DNA from: Plakobranchus ocellatus
Taxonomy: Eukaryota; Mollusca; Gastropoda; Plakobranchidae
DNA: 26,380 bases
Assembly: GCA_019648995.1 (NCBI GenBank)
Contig: BLXT01000055.1
Span: forward strand, 469,238-495,617
Direction: 5' to 3'
Made by a program: the position numbers and the translations under genes
Notes under the pieces: model-generated
The model's input: the letters and a program-made list of their open reading frames with translations, nothing else
Told to the model about the DNA's origin: nothing
Databases searched by the model: none
In this document: positions 1 to 13,600 of the stretch, piece after piece
Numbering within the stretch: the first letter of the stretch is position 1
Layout: every line of letters begins with the position of its first letter

Positions 1-60
1 CCGAGTTCCCGACCCATCACAAAATTCCCGACTTTTTCCCGATTTCCCGACCCGGTGGGG
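1..60. repeat. Degenerate TTCCCGA(C/T) tandem tract
   Basis: TTCCCGA or a close variant recurs about five times within the first 60 bases. The stretch CCCGACCCATCACAAAAT reappears with few changes near 19399-19421. This suggests both are ends of one dispersed repeat, cut here by the window edge. The family is not recognised. Confidence 0.45.
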
Positions 61-820
61 ACCCTGCATGAAAGAACCATCAATCATTTGCATTAAATTT
101 GCCATTGTAAAAAGTGAATGAATAGACATCTGTATAATAAAATGAAATAAATTTTAAGATATCCTCAACAAATATAAAAGTATGTCTTTCAGATTTTGAA
201 ATTTGAATAGGAATATAAATGATTACAACTCTTCATAGTCATATCCGACAACATTTGTTACTTGGTATCTGCAAGTTGCTGAACATTACCCAACCAATCT
301 TAAAAGTCATTTGATATGAGACAAAGTAAAGAAAAAATCAACAACACTGTGCTTCAAATTGGAGACTACACCAGTCATAGAGCTAACCAGCCAAAGATAA
401 ATGATTACAATGAGGTTTCAGTCTTAAAACAGATACATTTTTTAAATGTGTTTATGTTATACAAAATACTATGCGAAAATAAGGTGTAAAAAACGATAAA
501 TAAAATCCATCAAAAACTGTATGACTTAGAGTCTCAAGTGATTTACTTTTTTACATATGATATAAACTTCAAAACTACTTTGACTGCCGAGATTGAAAGA
601 TCAAATTTATAATCTGTGTTTGATTTGAATTTATTTTGTTGTTGCAAGTCCACAGTTATTTTATAAAATTGGTGTTACTCTGTCCCATCTTTGCTGTCCA
701 ATTAACAGTAAATTTCAAAACTATCACATTTAAAGTCTATACATCAAGTATTTGCAAAACTCCACCCAAACTATAGTTTTACTGAAAACATTGGTTTTGA
801 CTATCACTTTGTTTGTGGCG

Positions 821-858
821 TGGTTAGCCGTTCAGTGATGTGACTGAATGGCTGGCCA
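821..858 (+). other. 16-bp stem hairpin with 6-nt loop
   Basis: TGGTTAGCCGTTCAGT, loop GATGTG, then ACTGAATGGCTGGCCA. All 16 positions pair in the plus-strand RNA if three G-U pairs are allowed. On the minus strand the same three become A-C mismatches. It could be a small palindromic repeat core or a structured RNA; there is no Helitron CTRR end just after it. Confidence 0.5.
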
Positions 859-1487
859 AAGTAACACTTTCTTCCAAAAAGTACAAGAAAAAATATACAA
901 ACTGGCAATCTGATCAATGAGAATGAAGAAGTAACATCCTCTTTCAAATAATAATTTTAAGTCTCAGTTTATTTTTGACCTAAAAAAACGACGGATGTCT
1001 TTTTATCAAATTGACAGTCCATTTGCTCTAGATGGCCCAAAGTAACGATTCCTTAAGAACTGACTTAAAAATCTAAATGTTAAGAACAGCCTTTTTATCT
1101 TAATAGTAATTTGACACTAATTTATTTTATAATGACTATTACAACAAATAGCATTAAAAACAAAACAAAAAAAGAAATGCCCAGTTTGATCATTTTTACC
1201 TTTTAAATGAAATAAGGCCCTTGTTTTTCTTTAAAACAAAAGTTATATTCACTCCAGGGCCAGCACTCACGATAAAAATAAAAATCTCTTGAAAATTTTC
1301 ATTAAGTATAGATTGGGGTACTACAAACAGCTTTTGCTATTTCACAAGTCATCTATATGGCATACTTTCAAAGTAGTGAAACTACAGTTTTTGCCTTTTA
1401 CATGACTGGTTTTATCTTGCTTATTTCACAATGAGACATATCTCAAAGGTATACTGTTCTAGTTTCTGAACAGCAACCCCATCTTAC

Positions 1488-1607
1488 TTCATTTTGCTTA
1501 GTCTTTGGATTTGGCAGCGTCTGCAGATTTAATGACATCACAGTCAAGGGAGGGGGAGGAAGATGCACATCACTGACACAGACATGTTCAGGTTTGGAGA
1601 TGATTGC
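1488..1607 (-). CDS. POLA1: POLA1 exon l, degenerate Exo I motif
   Basis: 120 nt, 40 whole codons. Acceptor CCTCCAG, donor [20 protein letters not shown] aligns with PPPLVVMAFSMKT of human POLA1. This is where proofreading B-family polymerases carry the D-x-E of exonuclease motif I. Here the triplet is N-L-Q, so both acidic residues are absent, as expected for the non-proofreading Pol alpha. The next exon lies to the left of the window. Confidence 0.94.
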
Positions 1608-4600
1608 CTGGAGGGATGCACAAGGTTCAATGGTTGCAATTTCAAAACCAAAAAGGAATTTGCAAAAACAAGCACTTTAAATGAGTACTCGTTCAGGATA
1701 TTGCACTAAAGAAAAATAAGAATGACATCTTTAATAAATCAAACCATGCTCATTGCTATGTAGAGTATGCCCCCATTTCAGCACTCATTCATCATGTTTT
1801 CTGGACTTTGTGCACGTTCACAAACCTTAAAATGCATTATGCTTTGCAACAGGAATAAGTATTCTAATTATATGGAAGTACAGTTTATGCGATTCTCAAA
1901 ATTTCTCACTTACATTCAAAATCTGTTGTGAGTCTACACATGTTTTTTTGTTGTAATCACCAATTCTTCTACAAATTGTCTCATTTATTTTGTGATCGCA
2001 CTACAAATGGTGAAGAATTAATTTTGGCCTTGGTCAATATTTTGATTGATTTTTTTTTTTTTTTTTTGCACAACAATTTTCTACTAGGCATGCTTAAAAT
2101 TCCCTTTACCCTCCCCCATTCTTAATCCTTATTTTTGGTATAGCATTAAAATTCAGTTTCAATTGTTTTTTTTTAGCAATCTGATATTCATGATGGGCAA
2201 TTTTTTAAGTCCAATAACATACCTCTAGTTTGCACCAGCTTGTTGCTGTTGTTGTAACTTCTGTGGAAAAAAGGAAGAAAATTTTATATGCCATGCTACT
2301 CTAATCTAAAACAAAAAATCAACTCAAGCCCTCTTTTTTTAAATGAACTGTTTTAAAAATTATTTAGGCTCACTAGTAACTCATTAAAAATACTTTTTAA
2401 AAACTTTTTTACCATGTTTGTGTGTCCTGGGCATTGTATGGTAGTGAGTGTTGGACAATAAACAAAGAAATAGAAAAAAAACTAGAAGCAGTAGAGATGT
2501 GGTTCATCAGAAGAATGATGAGGATATCATGGACAGAAAAAAAGTCAAATGAATTGGTTCTGAAAGAGGCTAATCTTGAGCGATCACTAATTTAAACCAT
2601 TAGATAGAGGCAGCTACAGTTTAAGGCCATATTTGACGACACAAGGGTTTAGAACACTTAGCAATCACTGGAAAGATTGAAGGCAAACGCAGTAGAGGTA
2701 GACAGAGAATAACTTTTATTGAAAATCTTAAGTCATGGGCAATAGGCAAGGGTAGCAATAACAACTTTATAAGGTTAACTGAGAACAGGTATGAGTGGAG
2801 GAACAATGTCTGTTCCAGGCAAGGCACCTGATGATGACCATGTTTGTTAATTATAAGTCAAAAATGGGACACATCCAACATTATTACTCTACTATAATTT
2901 TAAAAAAATGTCTCAAAATAACAAGGTTCACTTATGAAAAGAATGAATAATTTGCTCCTACGTGGGCATTTAAGGTCAAGCCAAGCTGGGCCTTTCATCT
3001 TCCTGTTGAGGAGCAATAATTCCAAACTGCAAGAGATTTTAATAAGTAGTTGAGATAATAAACATAAGAATAATTCAGAAATTTCTGTACATACACATAA
3101 TCATTTTTTAAAAATTCATCATGACCTAGTGTTTTCCTTCATTTTCTTTGTCTTTGTCTATCAGATTAAATGACTACAAATTTTGTCTGTAAAAAATAAA
3201 CACATACAAATAGTACGTTAGAGAAAGACATTAAAAGAAACATTTGGTTTGATGTTTTAGGCAGGAGGGGAAAAAGGAGAAAATTTAATTGATGTAAAGA
3301 ATTCTTCATATCTCTTGCTTAAAAAAAAATGAAAACTGCTCAACAACAGGTGGAGTCTTGATTACTTGGTAAAGATTCTGAAATCCTTCACACTCAGCTT
3401 TTTTTTTTTTTTAAAGCTATTAAATTCCAAAAGACTCTAGGATTCAATAAGGAAAGAAAATAAAATGTTACCCAATTATTTTCTATACAGTTTTCTTCAA
3501 CCAAGTGATAGAAAGAAAATCCCATATTAATGTTATTACAAGCATGGAGCTTTAAAACGATGTCTTTCAGAATTGTGTCCAAAAGCAGTATAATTTTCAA
3601 CCACTTTGATCCGTCTTGTGTGCTCTGATGTGCAGTAATTTCAGTCAAATTTTCTTTTCAATCAACCAAATCCACAGGTCAAATTAAAATTGTAAAGTAT
3701 AGGAATACATTTAGCAACAATTTGTGACATTTTAGTATTACAGAAAAAACACGTATAAACCGAAATTCTAGGGAGTATGATTTCTACTTTGGTTTAAACA
3801 TATTTTGGTTTAAGCATAGTGCATTAAATAAGTAAGATTAATAACAAAGAGTAACCAGACCTAGCTAGACATTGGGCCTGGCCTGCTGTAGTGGTGAGGT
3901 ACTGGTATTGGTAACAGTGTTAGGTTTGCATGGAATAATGTGAAAAAGAAAGGGATGGGCAAGGAGTGTAAAGAGCAAAAAAAGATTTGTTTATATGTGT
4001 CGGTCGGACAGTGACTAGGCTTTCCAGGTAGTTTTGATTTCGCTTTAGCGATAGTAAGTTACCGCATGTTTAATTAGAAAGAAAAAGAGGAAAAACCGAA
4101 AGCTCTTCAATTTCCTTTTGGTTTAGCCGTTTTCGGTTTAGGTGTGGTCTACTGTATTTAATCATATCTCAATTTCTATAAAAAAACAACTGGCCATGTT
4201 ATTGATATGCATGTCTCCATGACAGTAGTGAATTGGGGAACTTGTTCTTCATTCAATGTTGAGCTTTTTTGTTGGTCTGAAATTTACTGCACACATTATG
4301 TAAGTTAAGTGATATTTTTTGCCCTACAGAGGAACATTAATCGCTTCTTAATGTACATATGTAAATACTGCCTCTGACAGAAAAGGCTAGAGAGCCATCA
4401 AAATAAAGAGCACAAGGAGAAACTGATACTATCTTCCACAAATACCTTGAGGTTTTGGTGCCAAATACATGACTGAAAGTTTCTCCCTTTAAGTCTGTTG
4501 GCAAAGTTGTAAGATCAGCCTGAAACAAAAAAAATTGTCTCATTGCACTCCTCCCATTAAAAAGATCTTCAAACACACACAATAAGTGAGTGGATAATTG

Positions 4601-7600
4601 CCAAAACCAATACATTTACTCTAATGACTTTTTTCCTTTTTTTCTTTAAGCGGTTAATTACAATCTGGATTATCTTCAATTATGTTTTTGCAATTGTACA
4701 AACTAAAGTAAAATTTACTGAAAAGAAAATCATGCTGCAGATGTGCATGGCATAAAAAAGAAAAAAAAAATTACGTACAGAGTATCTGACTTCCAAATAA
4801 TCAGCCTCAACAGGCACATCCATCAGTTCAAAGGCATACTTTTTCTTCACTTTCTGAAATTTCATAAGCAACATTGAAAATGAAATAAACTTTTCATAAA
4901 AATTATGAAATAAATCAAAAGCAATCATAAAGAAATGTGGCCACATGTACACAGTAACCCTTGGTAACTCTAATTGACAGAAAGATATCTAAGTTTAGAG
5001 GTAAACATTCAATGGAAATCTTCCAAACATATTCTCACAAAAGTGATCATTGTCATGCAATGGAGCAAAAAAATAACTCAGAGAAACATACATAGATATA
5101 TCCTAAAAAGGTGCAGAAATGAAACTGAAAATTTTAATCATTACTTTTCTCACCATTGATCGGAATTTGTCAATCTTATTTTTCTCAGCAATCTTGCTAA
5201 ATTCTTCATAAACCATGGGCATGGTGACCTCCTCTGATAGCTCCTGGTTAGTTTTTAGGTTCACACGCTGCAGAAATAAGAAGAATCACATTAAAATTAA
5301 TAAGAGGCAATGGTGAGAATCTATTTTAAAGCCAAGCCTAACTCATGAAGAGAAAGGAGGGAGGGGAAAGGAATATTAAACATGGATAATCACAAGTAAA
5401 TATTTGTAGGCCTTTTTGGTCCATTTGAAAGGAAAACACTCGTATTCACTTTTCATTATCACCAAGTATTGGTAGGCCATTTTAATCTATTATTAAAATG
5501 TTCAAATCGGAATTTCCACCATTCCATCTTTCACCTTACTTTATTAGCAAAACATCAACCTTTAGTAAATTGGCTATGAAAGGAGAATGTTTCTAGGGTC
5601 TAGCTATTGATGAGTAAAGACTGACAGTGGTAGACACAAGTATGGAAACTGACTACCTGGGTATTTAGGATTTTAATATTATATATCTAAACCTAGATTT
5701 AGACCAAATTTCAACAAATTCTTGAGATGTTTTGGTGAGACTTATAAGCGCAGATTATTGTTCCACATAGAATCGTTCATTGTTATTGAGGCGGTAGTTA
5801 TATGGAATAGAAGCTGGTAGAGGCTAAATCTAGAACATGATTCATCTAATGTAGTATTATTAGCCCTAAAACCATCTGATACTACAATCTAATTTTTAAT
5901 TGAATGAGGCCTTAGTTTTCTTTTGATGTCTTTGCTGATGTGAATTGGTGAAGTGTGTACATAGTGGATATTTGGGCTCAAGTACTTGTTTAGCTTGTGA
6001 ACAACACCAGGCGGAGAAGAAAAAGTAGTATAGCTTTGTTTGAAAGCTGGGACTTGCATAATGTGTCTTTTATTTTATATTATTCTTTTGGGTTTTTTTA
6101 GCACTTTTTGCTTTAAGCCTATGACATAACAACTATTAAATTGCTGTCTTGAATTTTTTGTTCTTTTTTTGAGACCCAAGAAGGTGACAATGTGTATGTG
6201 AATGGTGATGCTGCTGTCGAACCCGCCAATATAGCTGCAGATCTTGCTGATGTTGCTGATGCTGTCCTTGCTCAAGCACCTGCAGATCCTGATGGTTGGA
6301 TGTCTGAGCCCTCAGACATTGTTATGCAAGACTTCCAGCTTCAATCTGGGCCTCGCCATAATCTTGAAGCTTCCGCCTGCCCGATCCATTTTTTTCGCTG
6401 ATGTTTCCACTGGCACTATTTGAGGTTTTTGTCAGAGATCAACCGGTACGCTGAGCAATGCATGACCCAGCATCCCAACAACTCATGGTATCCAACCTGG
6501 ATGGAAGAGATGCAGGCTTTTGCGGCCATCCAATTGTTTTTCAGCATTCGACCCAGACTAGGGTTGTGGATGTATTGGAGCGAGGACCCTCGTTTTCATG
6601 ATGGTTATATTTTGAAGATCATGACCATTGCCAGATTAAAAAACCTTTCATGGTATTTTCACTGTAGAGACACATCCAATGCGCTTCGACAGGACCAACC
6701 TGGCTTCGACTCTCTTTTTAAGGTTCGCAACATCATTTCAAGGACCCAGAAAACTTTTGGCACTTCTTTTCAAGCTCAAAGAGAGCTCAGTGTGGATGAG
6801 GCAATGGTAGGATTTAAAGGTCGGCTGTCTTTCAAACAGTACAAACCTGCAAAACCAACCAAGTGGGGCATCAAGGTGTGAACTGTGAGCAACGCTCACC
6901 TGGGATACTGTCTCGGTTATGATATCTACAAGGGTAAGACCAGCCGGAGAGACCTCCATCGCCCACTAGGGTTTGAAGTTGTCAACAATTTATGCCATAG
7001 CCAACCTCACTTCACCCAGGGGCACCATATCTATATGGATAGATTCTTCAATTCTGTAGAGCTGGCTGAACATCTGCTACAGCACAACACGTACATGTGT
7101 GGGACCATCAGAGCCAACAGGAGAGGCCTGCCAGCAGCAGTTAGACCTAAACTCAAAACTAGAGGTCAGCTTGTGCTATGGCAAAAAAACAAATTGGTTG
7201 CAACATCTTTTTATGACAAAAGGACAATCACTCTTCTGTCAACCAACCAATTGATGGGGGCTGCTCCAGATGGATGTCCACACCAACTTATTGATTACAA
7301 TCGCTTCATGGGAGGTGTGGATGTCCTTGATCAGCAGCAATCATATTACCCTGTTGGGCGGCCAGGTAAAAAGTGGCGATATATTGTTTGGCACCTTTTA
7401 AGCGCAGGAATATATAGCGCCTAAAATGTTTGGAAACATTCTGAACATAACTATGGCGTTCCAAAATACTATGATCACATGATTTTTTTTTCTGATGTGG
7501 CAGAAGGCCTGTTGAATGGTTTTACCTCTTGGAAACTGCCGGGTAGGAAATCTACCAAATAAGTTGTCGTACGGCCCGAGACTATAAATCATCATGTTAT

Positions 7601-10600
7601 AGAGAAGATTTCAGGCGCAAAAAACAGGGTGTGTTATGCCTTATGGAGTGGAGAAAAACGCCAAAAGGTTATGCAGTGGAAACCACTTTTTTACTGCAAG
7701 TTTTTTGAAATAACACTTTGCAAAAGGTTATGTTTTGCAAAATACCATGACATAGGTATACTCATTGGAGAAAACGTGCTGTGATATTTTTAGGTACTTC
7801 AATTTTTTTTTTTCAATTATCTTTTCTTTAGCTTTGTAAAAAAAAGTATTAGAATTCGTTAAGTTTTTTCAATCATCCATGCCTCAGCTGTATAAGGTGT
7901 GTAAGAAATTTTTTTTATAGTTTATATGTTGTACTGTGCATTATAAAAAATCATTTACAGGACCTAAGGCATTTTTAAATGGTTGTGTGGTAATTTTTTA
8001 TACTTTAATGTGGTTTCCGAAAACCTGGAGGTTGATAAAATTTCCAAGCTTTGCTGCATTTTTCCTATGGACATATTTACCTTTAAGTTAATTATCTTTT
8101 TGTCGTATTTTTTAAGCCTGCAACTTCACATCCAGGATACAAGTCCATTTAAAAATTGTTTATTTTACTTAATTCTACCTTTTCTAGTAAACATTACTAC
8201 TTGTACACAAATTGTCTTTTTTCTCAATGCTTCATTTTTTCCTAGTCCTGTCATTTGTAACTCTTTATCTGGGCCTTTTTTTGGGTGTAAAACAAACAAA
8301 AATGGTTGAACCTAAAATTTAGTAAATCTATGCAAAATAAAAATTATTTCAAAACCAGTTTTTAATCAGTAGCAAATGGAAAGCTCTCTAATTTTATGTT
8401 TATCTTTGTAAAGAATTATTATGTGCCATACCAATTGCTTTCATTTTGGCACTTAACTTCTGCTGCTTACAGAGCATAAAATAAATGTTATAAATTTTAT
8501 TTAGATTGTTTCAATCACTGTCTTCCAATGTCTATGTGTTCAATGTTTGTTTTAATATAATTTATTTTTTTGCTTCTGTTTCTTTTTACCTCTCCAAATA
8601 ACATTCAAACAAACAGCTTCAAACACATGTTGTAAAAAAAAATATCTTCACACTAAAATAGACAATATAATTGAACTACTCAAACAAAATATGTTTTTCT
8701 TTATTTATGAAACACACACAGAATAAAATTACATTTACTTTAGATTAAGTCCTGAAAATTTCAAATGAATTGAGTGAAAAATAATGATGTGGTTAATCTT
8801 TTTCAAAGGCACCTAATTTGCACCTCCTAAAACCCAAAATAATGTAAACAAACCAGGGGTCACTTGTTGGCAGGAAGCTGAACCTTAGAAAAAAAATGGC
8901 CGCCTTATTATTAAAAACCTTAAAGGGTTAATGTTATTTTAAAATTTGAAACTAATTAAAACTTCACACATTTTTTCCTCAGTTATATAAATAATGAGTA
9001 ACTTAATTTCATTATGAGCATACACCACTGAAGTCTGGTACAATTGAAACATTATGTATAGCTTTCCTTGCAAGTGATGACAACAGGTTGTCAAAATTAA
9101 AACTGACAGTGAAATGTCCAGAAATCTTTCAGTAATTAGCTTATTTCAGTGATATGTGTTACATCTGCCATCTAAACAATAATGGTATGCAAATTTCTAT
9201 GTCATGCCTAAAGTTCATTGAGGGGGAAAGCGGGAAAACATCTTATCATGTCAACACACACAGATAATGAGGATATTTAAAAGTGAATCATCATTTAGTT
9301 CTAATGAGATTTGGCCTTTGTAATTATCTGATAATGATAAATGCCAAGTTGAATGATTTTGACGTCGATATTTCAGTCGATCTTCCATAGGATTACAGTA
9401 ATGGCATCTCAGAAATTAGTCACTGTGACAGTCACATGGCTGTACTTAATTTAAGCATTTGAAAAATCATCTGGGAACCTTTCCTTGTTCATTCTTTCAG
9501 CAAAGAAAAAGGGCAAAGGTAAACAAGAAACAAGATAAAAATTCCATAAAATATGGCAACACAAACCTTTACTCTGGGTAGAATAAAAATTCTCCGCTCT
9601 ATGTTCTTCACTGTAACACAGCAGCTTACGTAAGACTTGGCCTTTTCCATATACACCTTACCAAACAAGTAAACCATACCTTGAAAAAGAGGTTCAAACA
9701 GTCAAAATGAAAGGAAAAAAGGTGAACTCATTTGGAGGATTATGTCCTTCAAAATTGTTAGCCCAATTCATACAAGTGGAAAGATGATCTTAACTAGAAA
9801 CAGTAAAAATACAGAATAATTTAAAGAATGCAGAAGAAAAAGAATGAAAAAGATCTGGGGCAATTGCAAGGTACATGATTCAGTCAGATCCTTTAACAAC
9901 TAACCACTGCAAATGTTGATTTTGTTCTCAAGTATATTATTAAAAGCAGTCAATCATTATAAATCAATCATAATCAGGGATGCCAGTGGCCTCTGAAAGA
10001 AAAGCAGGAAACGTTGGCATGGTTCCAGGGTCCTGCAGCACCCTGATTGAAGAGGCAGAACCCCCAGTCTGAAATTGCTTTTTAGCAATTTTCAGGCTTG
10101 ATAATGGACCCCTCCTACATAGAAATGTTTTTTGAGTGAACAATGACACAACCATAAAACTATCAAAAAATCAATTAATGTAATGAAAAAAAAATTTAAA
10201 AATCAGAAAAGTCTGAAAGGCAAAAATTTCTATTTTAAATTGGAAAACTGGCATCCCTGTATAATGTGGGAGACAATTAATCCACAGGCACCAACTTTAG
10301 AAAATGAAATATATATATGCAAAAAAAATTTAAGCACGCCTGCAATGAGCAAAAAAAAAAAATAAATAAATAAACATTTTAAAAATCAATATGACAGGTG
10401 TCACTATCAGTATTCCAGATCAGTTTTTGCCTCAGTATGAAGACTTAAATCAAACAGCATTCTAACACAAATGGAGCTCACGTATTTATCTTGTTAAAAA
10501 AACCGATTAAGTCTCGAGGAAAATTAGTCACCTGGGTTTAGATTGTAAGAAAACAGTAAGCTCGATTGTGAGCATAGTGTACAAAAGCATAGTTTTAATC

Positions 10601-13600
10601 GAGGAAAAATACTTTGTTCAGTTGAGAGCTGAACGCTTATCGAGAAGAAGCTCAAAGCAAAAGGTTTTAATTTCCCCATTGGCTCAGGTAAATTAGTATT
10701 CTTTTAACTAAAAATTAAGTAATATATTAACTGTGAGGTATATGCCTTGTGTATATCAACAAATTAGATCAGAGCAGTCTTTATTTTTTAATTTTGCTAT
10801 TGCCATTTAAACGTTTGTGTCATGTTCTAGGGTTCGACACCACCACCACAGAACTGATAATATAAAAATTCAAAGTCTTATGATTTAATTCCTCTTTGGG
10901 ATGTCTTGTGTCGTTATGTGAGATTTGCCACTCTGTTCTCGACAACTCTATCCATAATTCATTATGCTTGAGATCAGATTTGTAATGCTTGGCTTTATAG
11001 CAAAGGACATTAAAATATAGGACATTCCTACCTGGATGGCGGAATGGATCTTCAAAAGCATCCAGCCAATAAAAACGCAGCACTTGTTCACCGGCACTGT
11101 CTGCTACTAAGGGGAGTTGGGAACTGTCCACCTGGACATCACTGCTCACAGTGGCTGCAGATGACTGACCATCCGTGGCTCCAACATTCTCCCAGCCTAC
11201 ACTCAAAAGTTCTTCACTAAATGTTGCGGGAGAGAGTTGGAAGTATTAAACTTTTAACCTTTCACTTCTCACTTTTAAAAACGATGCCTAAGATCCTACA
11301 CAAGAAAATGTGAGAGCAATAACATAAAACTGTAAAATGCTCTGAAGTAGAAGACAAAACCTAAGTTCAAATGAAGAAGTCAAAGGCATAAAATATTAAA
11401 AGTAAATTGAATAGTTGCGTATTTGAAAAAAAGAGTCTGTGAGAGTAAGCTCTTGGCTGTGCTGTTTTTCAAAAGACTCTACTTTTATAATCCTATGGAG
11501 GAACTCAATATACATAGTAACTTGGATAAAAAGATAGATTTTAAGTCTTTTTAAAATCATTCAGACAGATAACTCTTAACAACTGTTGAAGTAAGGCATA
11601 CCACACAGTAAAACCAAAAAGTTTGCTTTACTTGCTTGCAAGATCTTAAGCCTCAGAGAGATTTATATCCTCTGAACCCAAAGTTCAGATAGGTAGACTA
11701 GTGCTGATTTCTCATTGTATTTGATACACTATCAGTTATTGACCAATATCAATAGAGAACTCACTTGACTTTCCAAGCTTAGATTGAACTATAAATATAT
11801 GCCCAGGAGTTTTTGCTATGTTTTCTGATATCACAGCATTTTCACCTAAATTTACTATATACTTTCAAATTGTTTAAACTTTTTTTCATTTTTCCCATTG
11901 ATCATGGATTCAATGATCCATTCTTTAAAGTATTGTTCACTTTTAACAATGGTATGTGGGGGTGTACCAGCATTGTACAACTGCAAAACTTAGGAATAAT
12001 ATACTAACAGTGTGTATTAGTATATAGTAATATGGTAATGCTCCTTTTACTTGAACAACTTTGCTATGAACCAAAATTGCTTCAGCACCCACCCCCACCA
12101 CCAGAAAGACTATTATTACCTTTGCCGCAGGTACAAATTCCATTTTTTAAAAAAATTATCACAGCTATATGCTATTTCATGTTGCTATTAATGTTATAGA
12201 AAACATACATTACAAAAATAAATCTTAAAAACACTGCCCATTAGAAATAAGTGCTTTGCAATTTTTTAGTTATTGAAACAACCCAGGCCGGTTTTTTTTT
12301 TCTGTCTGTAGGGTACATCAAATTCCTTTCTTTTTTATGTAATGGGTCACTAAAAGCACTGTTACCAACGCATTCTAACAATCTAAAGAGATGGCCATTT
12401 CTTTGTACACAAGATAATATATCTATTTCGCTGACAACAAATGGTGCAAATAGCCACAGGAATGTCACTGAAGGGCCAAAACTCTTAATCAAAGCAACAG
12501 TCAGAGCTAGATGGAATGAGAATCACCCATTGTACATCAAACAGGACCCCTATCACCAACTGAACACCTAACTTTAATCTTCTGATTACGCACACGCCAT
12601 AACAGTCTTAGACAACATATATTCACAAAATTTAATGTTTGAGAGACGGTTGATTGCCAACATGGATCTGGGCTTCAATTAATAGAGCACATGCTGCAGT
12701 CGTGTTAAAATCTTTTGGCTCTAAGAAAGTCAACCTGAACAAAGGATACCTTCCTCACCCAAAAAACTGAATTGCGCACTCCAAGATCTGACCCTTAATG
12801 CAGATTTTGTGCTACCAAATTTATATGATTAACCAGTATTGCATTAAGATGAACAGGACTACAACAAACCATCTTCAGTAAAAAAAAAAATCATTCCTAA
12901 GCTATCTCTAGCTCTCATTTTAAATGAAACTCTGAAATTAAGGCCTGTTTGTGCACGGAACAAAGAAAAACTTTATAAGGCGATATAAAAGTATAGATAA
13001 GACGAATCGTTGACTAAGCCCCTGGAAACTAAATAGACTATCGGTAATAGTTAACTTTACTTTATTTCAAATTCCCTGAACTCATGTGTTGCTCTAATGG
13101 GCCTAGAATATAATGAGAATGAAAAAAAAATGCCATTTGTGTTGCTCTTACACTACAAAAGCACAAATATCAAATAGGAAGATAAATTTGGTTTCATTGA
13201 ATACATTTGACATGAAACTTAAGGTGCTCAATTTTCAAGAATGTGAAAAGGCATGACTGAATTTGTTGGACCATTTGCTCCTGCTGAAAACCTACAAATC
13301 TTAATGTGGTTCTCGAACTCATTCCAAATGAGAAAGCCATTTTAGAGAGTCTACTCTTTTCAGTCTCAATCTGATTGATTTGCACAGCAGTGTCTAGCCT
13401 CCCTGGTTTAAGAGCAACAATACTAGATCTTAATGAATAGAAGAGCAGTAGCCAAAAAAAAAAAGCTGATCCTCTCTTGATATCCTAACAACATAACAAT
13501 GAAAAATGAATTTGATTTTCAGAGAGATGGAACCTGTGGACCCTTGGCACACTAAAGTTTAAATGAGAGGGTAACAATGAGCGACATTTCTCTATTATCA

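Larger units (their letters stand above)
1..1487 (-). other. POLA1 intron (3' part beyond window)
   Basis: AT-rich intronic sequence. I found no exon in it on the POLA1 strand. It holds the TTCCCGAC-rich tract at its left end and the hairpin at 821-858; nothing else was recognised. Confidence 0.6.
5268..9566 (-). other. POLA1 intron containing piggyBac pseudogene
   Basis: 4.3 kb intron between exons f and g. The stretch 5268-6150 holds nothing I recognise. The piggyBac pseudogene occupies 6153-7784, and 7785-8927 may be the rest of that element. The stretch 8932-9566 is unremarkable AT-rich sequence. Confidence 0.6.

Noticed and set aside
6879..6881. TGA codons in the piggyBac frame as recoded Trp or selenocysteine
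   Set aside because: TAA stops also interrupt the same frame, and the POLA1 exons use the standard code, so ordinary nonsense mutation is enough.
7983..8309. 108-codon open frame on the plus strand after the piggyBac pseudogene
   Set aside because: Hydrophobic composition is explained by T-rich DNA; no family resemblance and no supporting signals.
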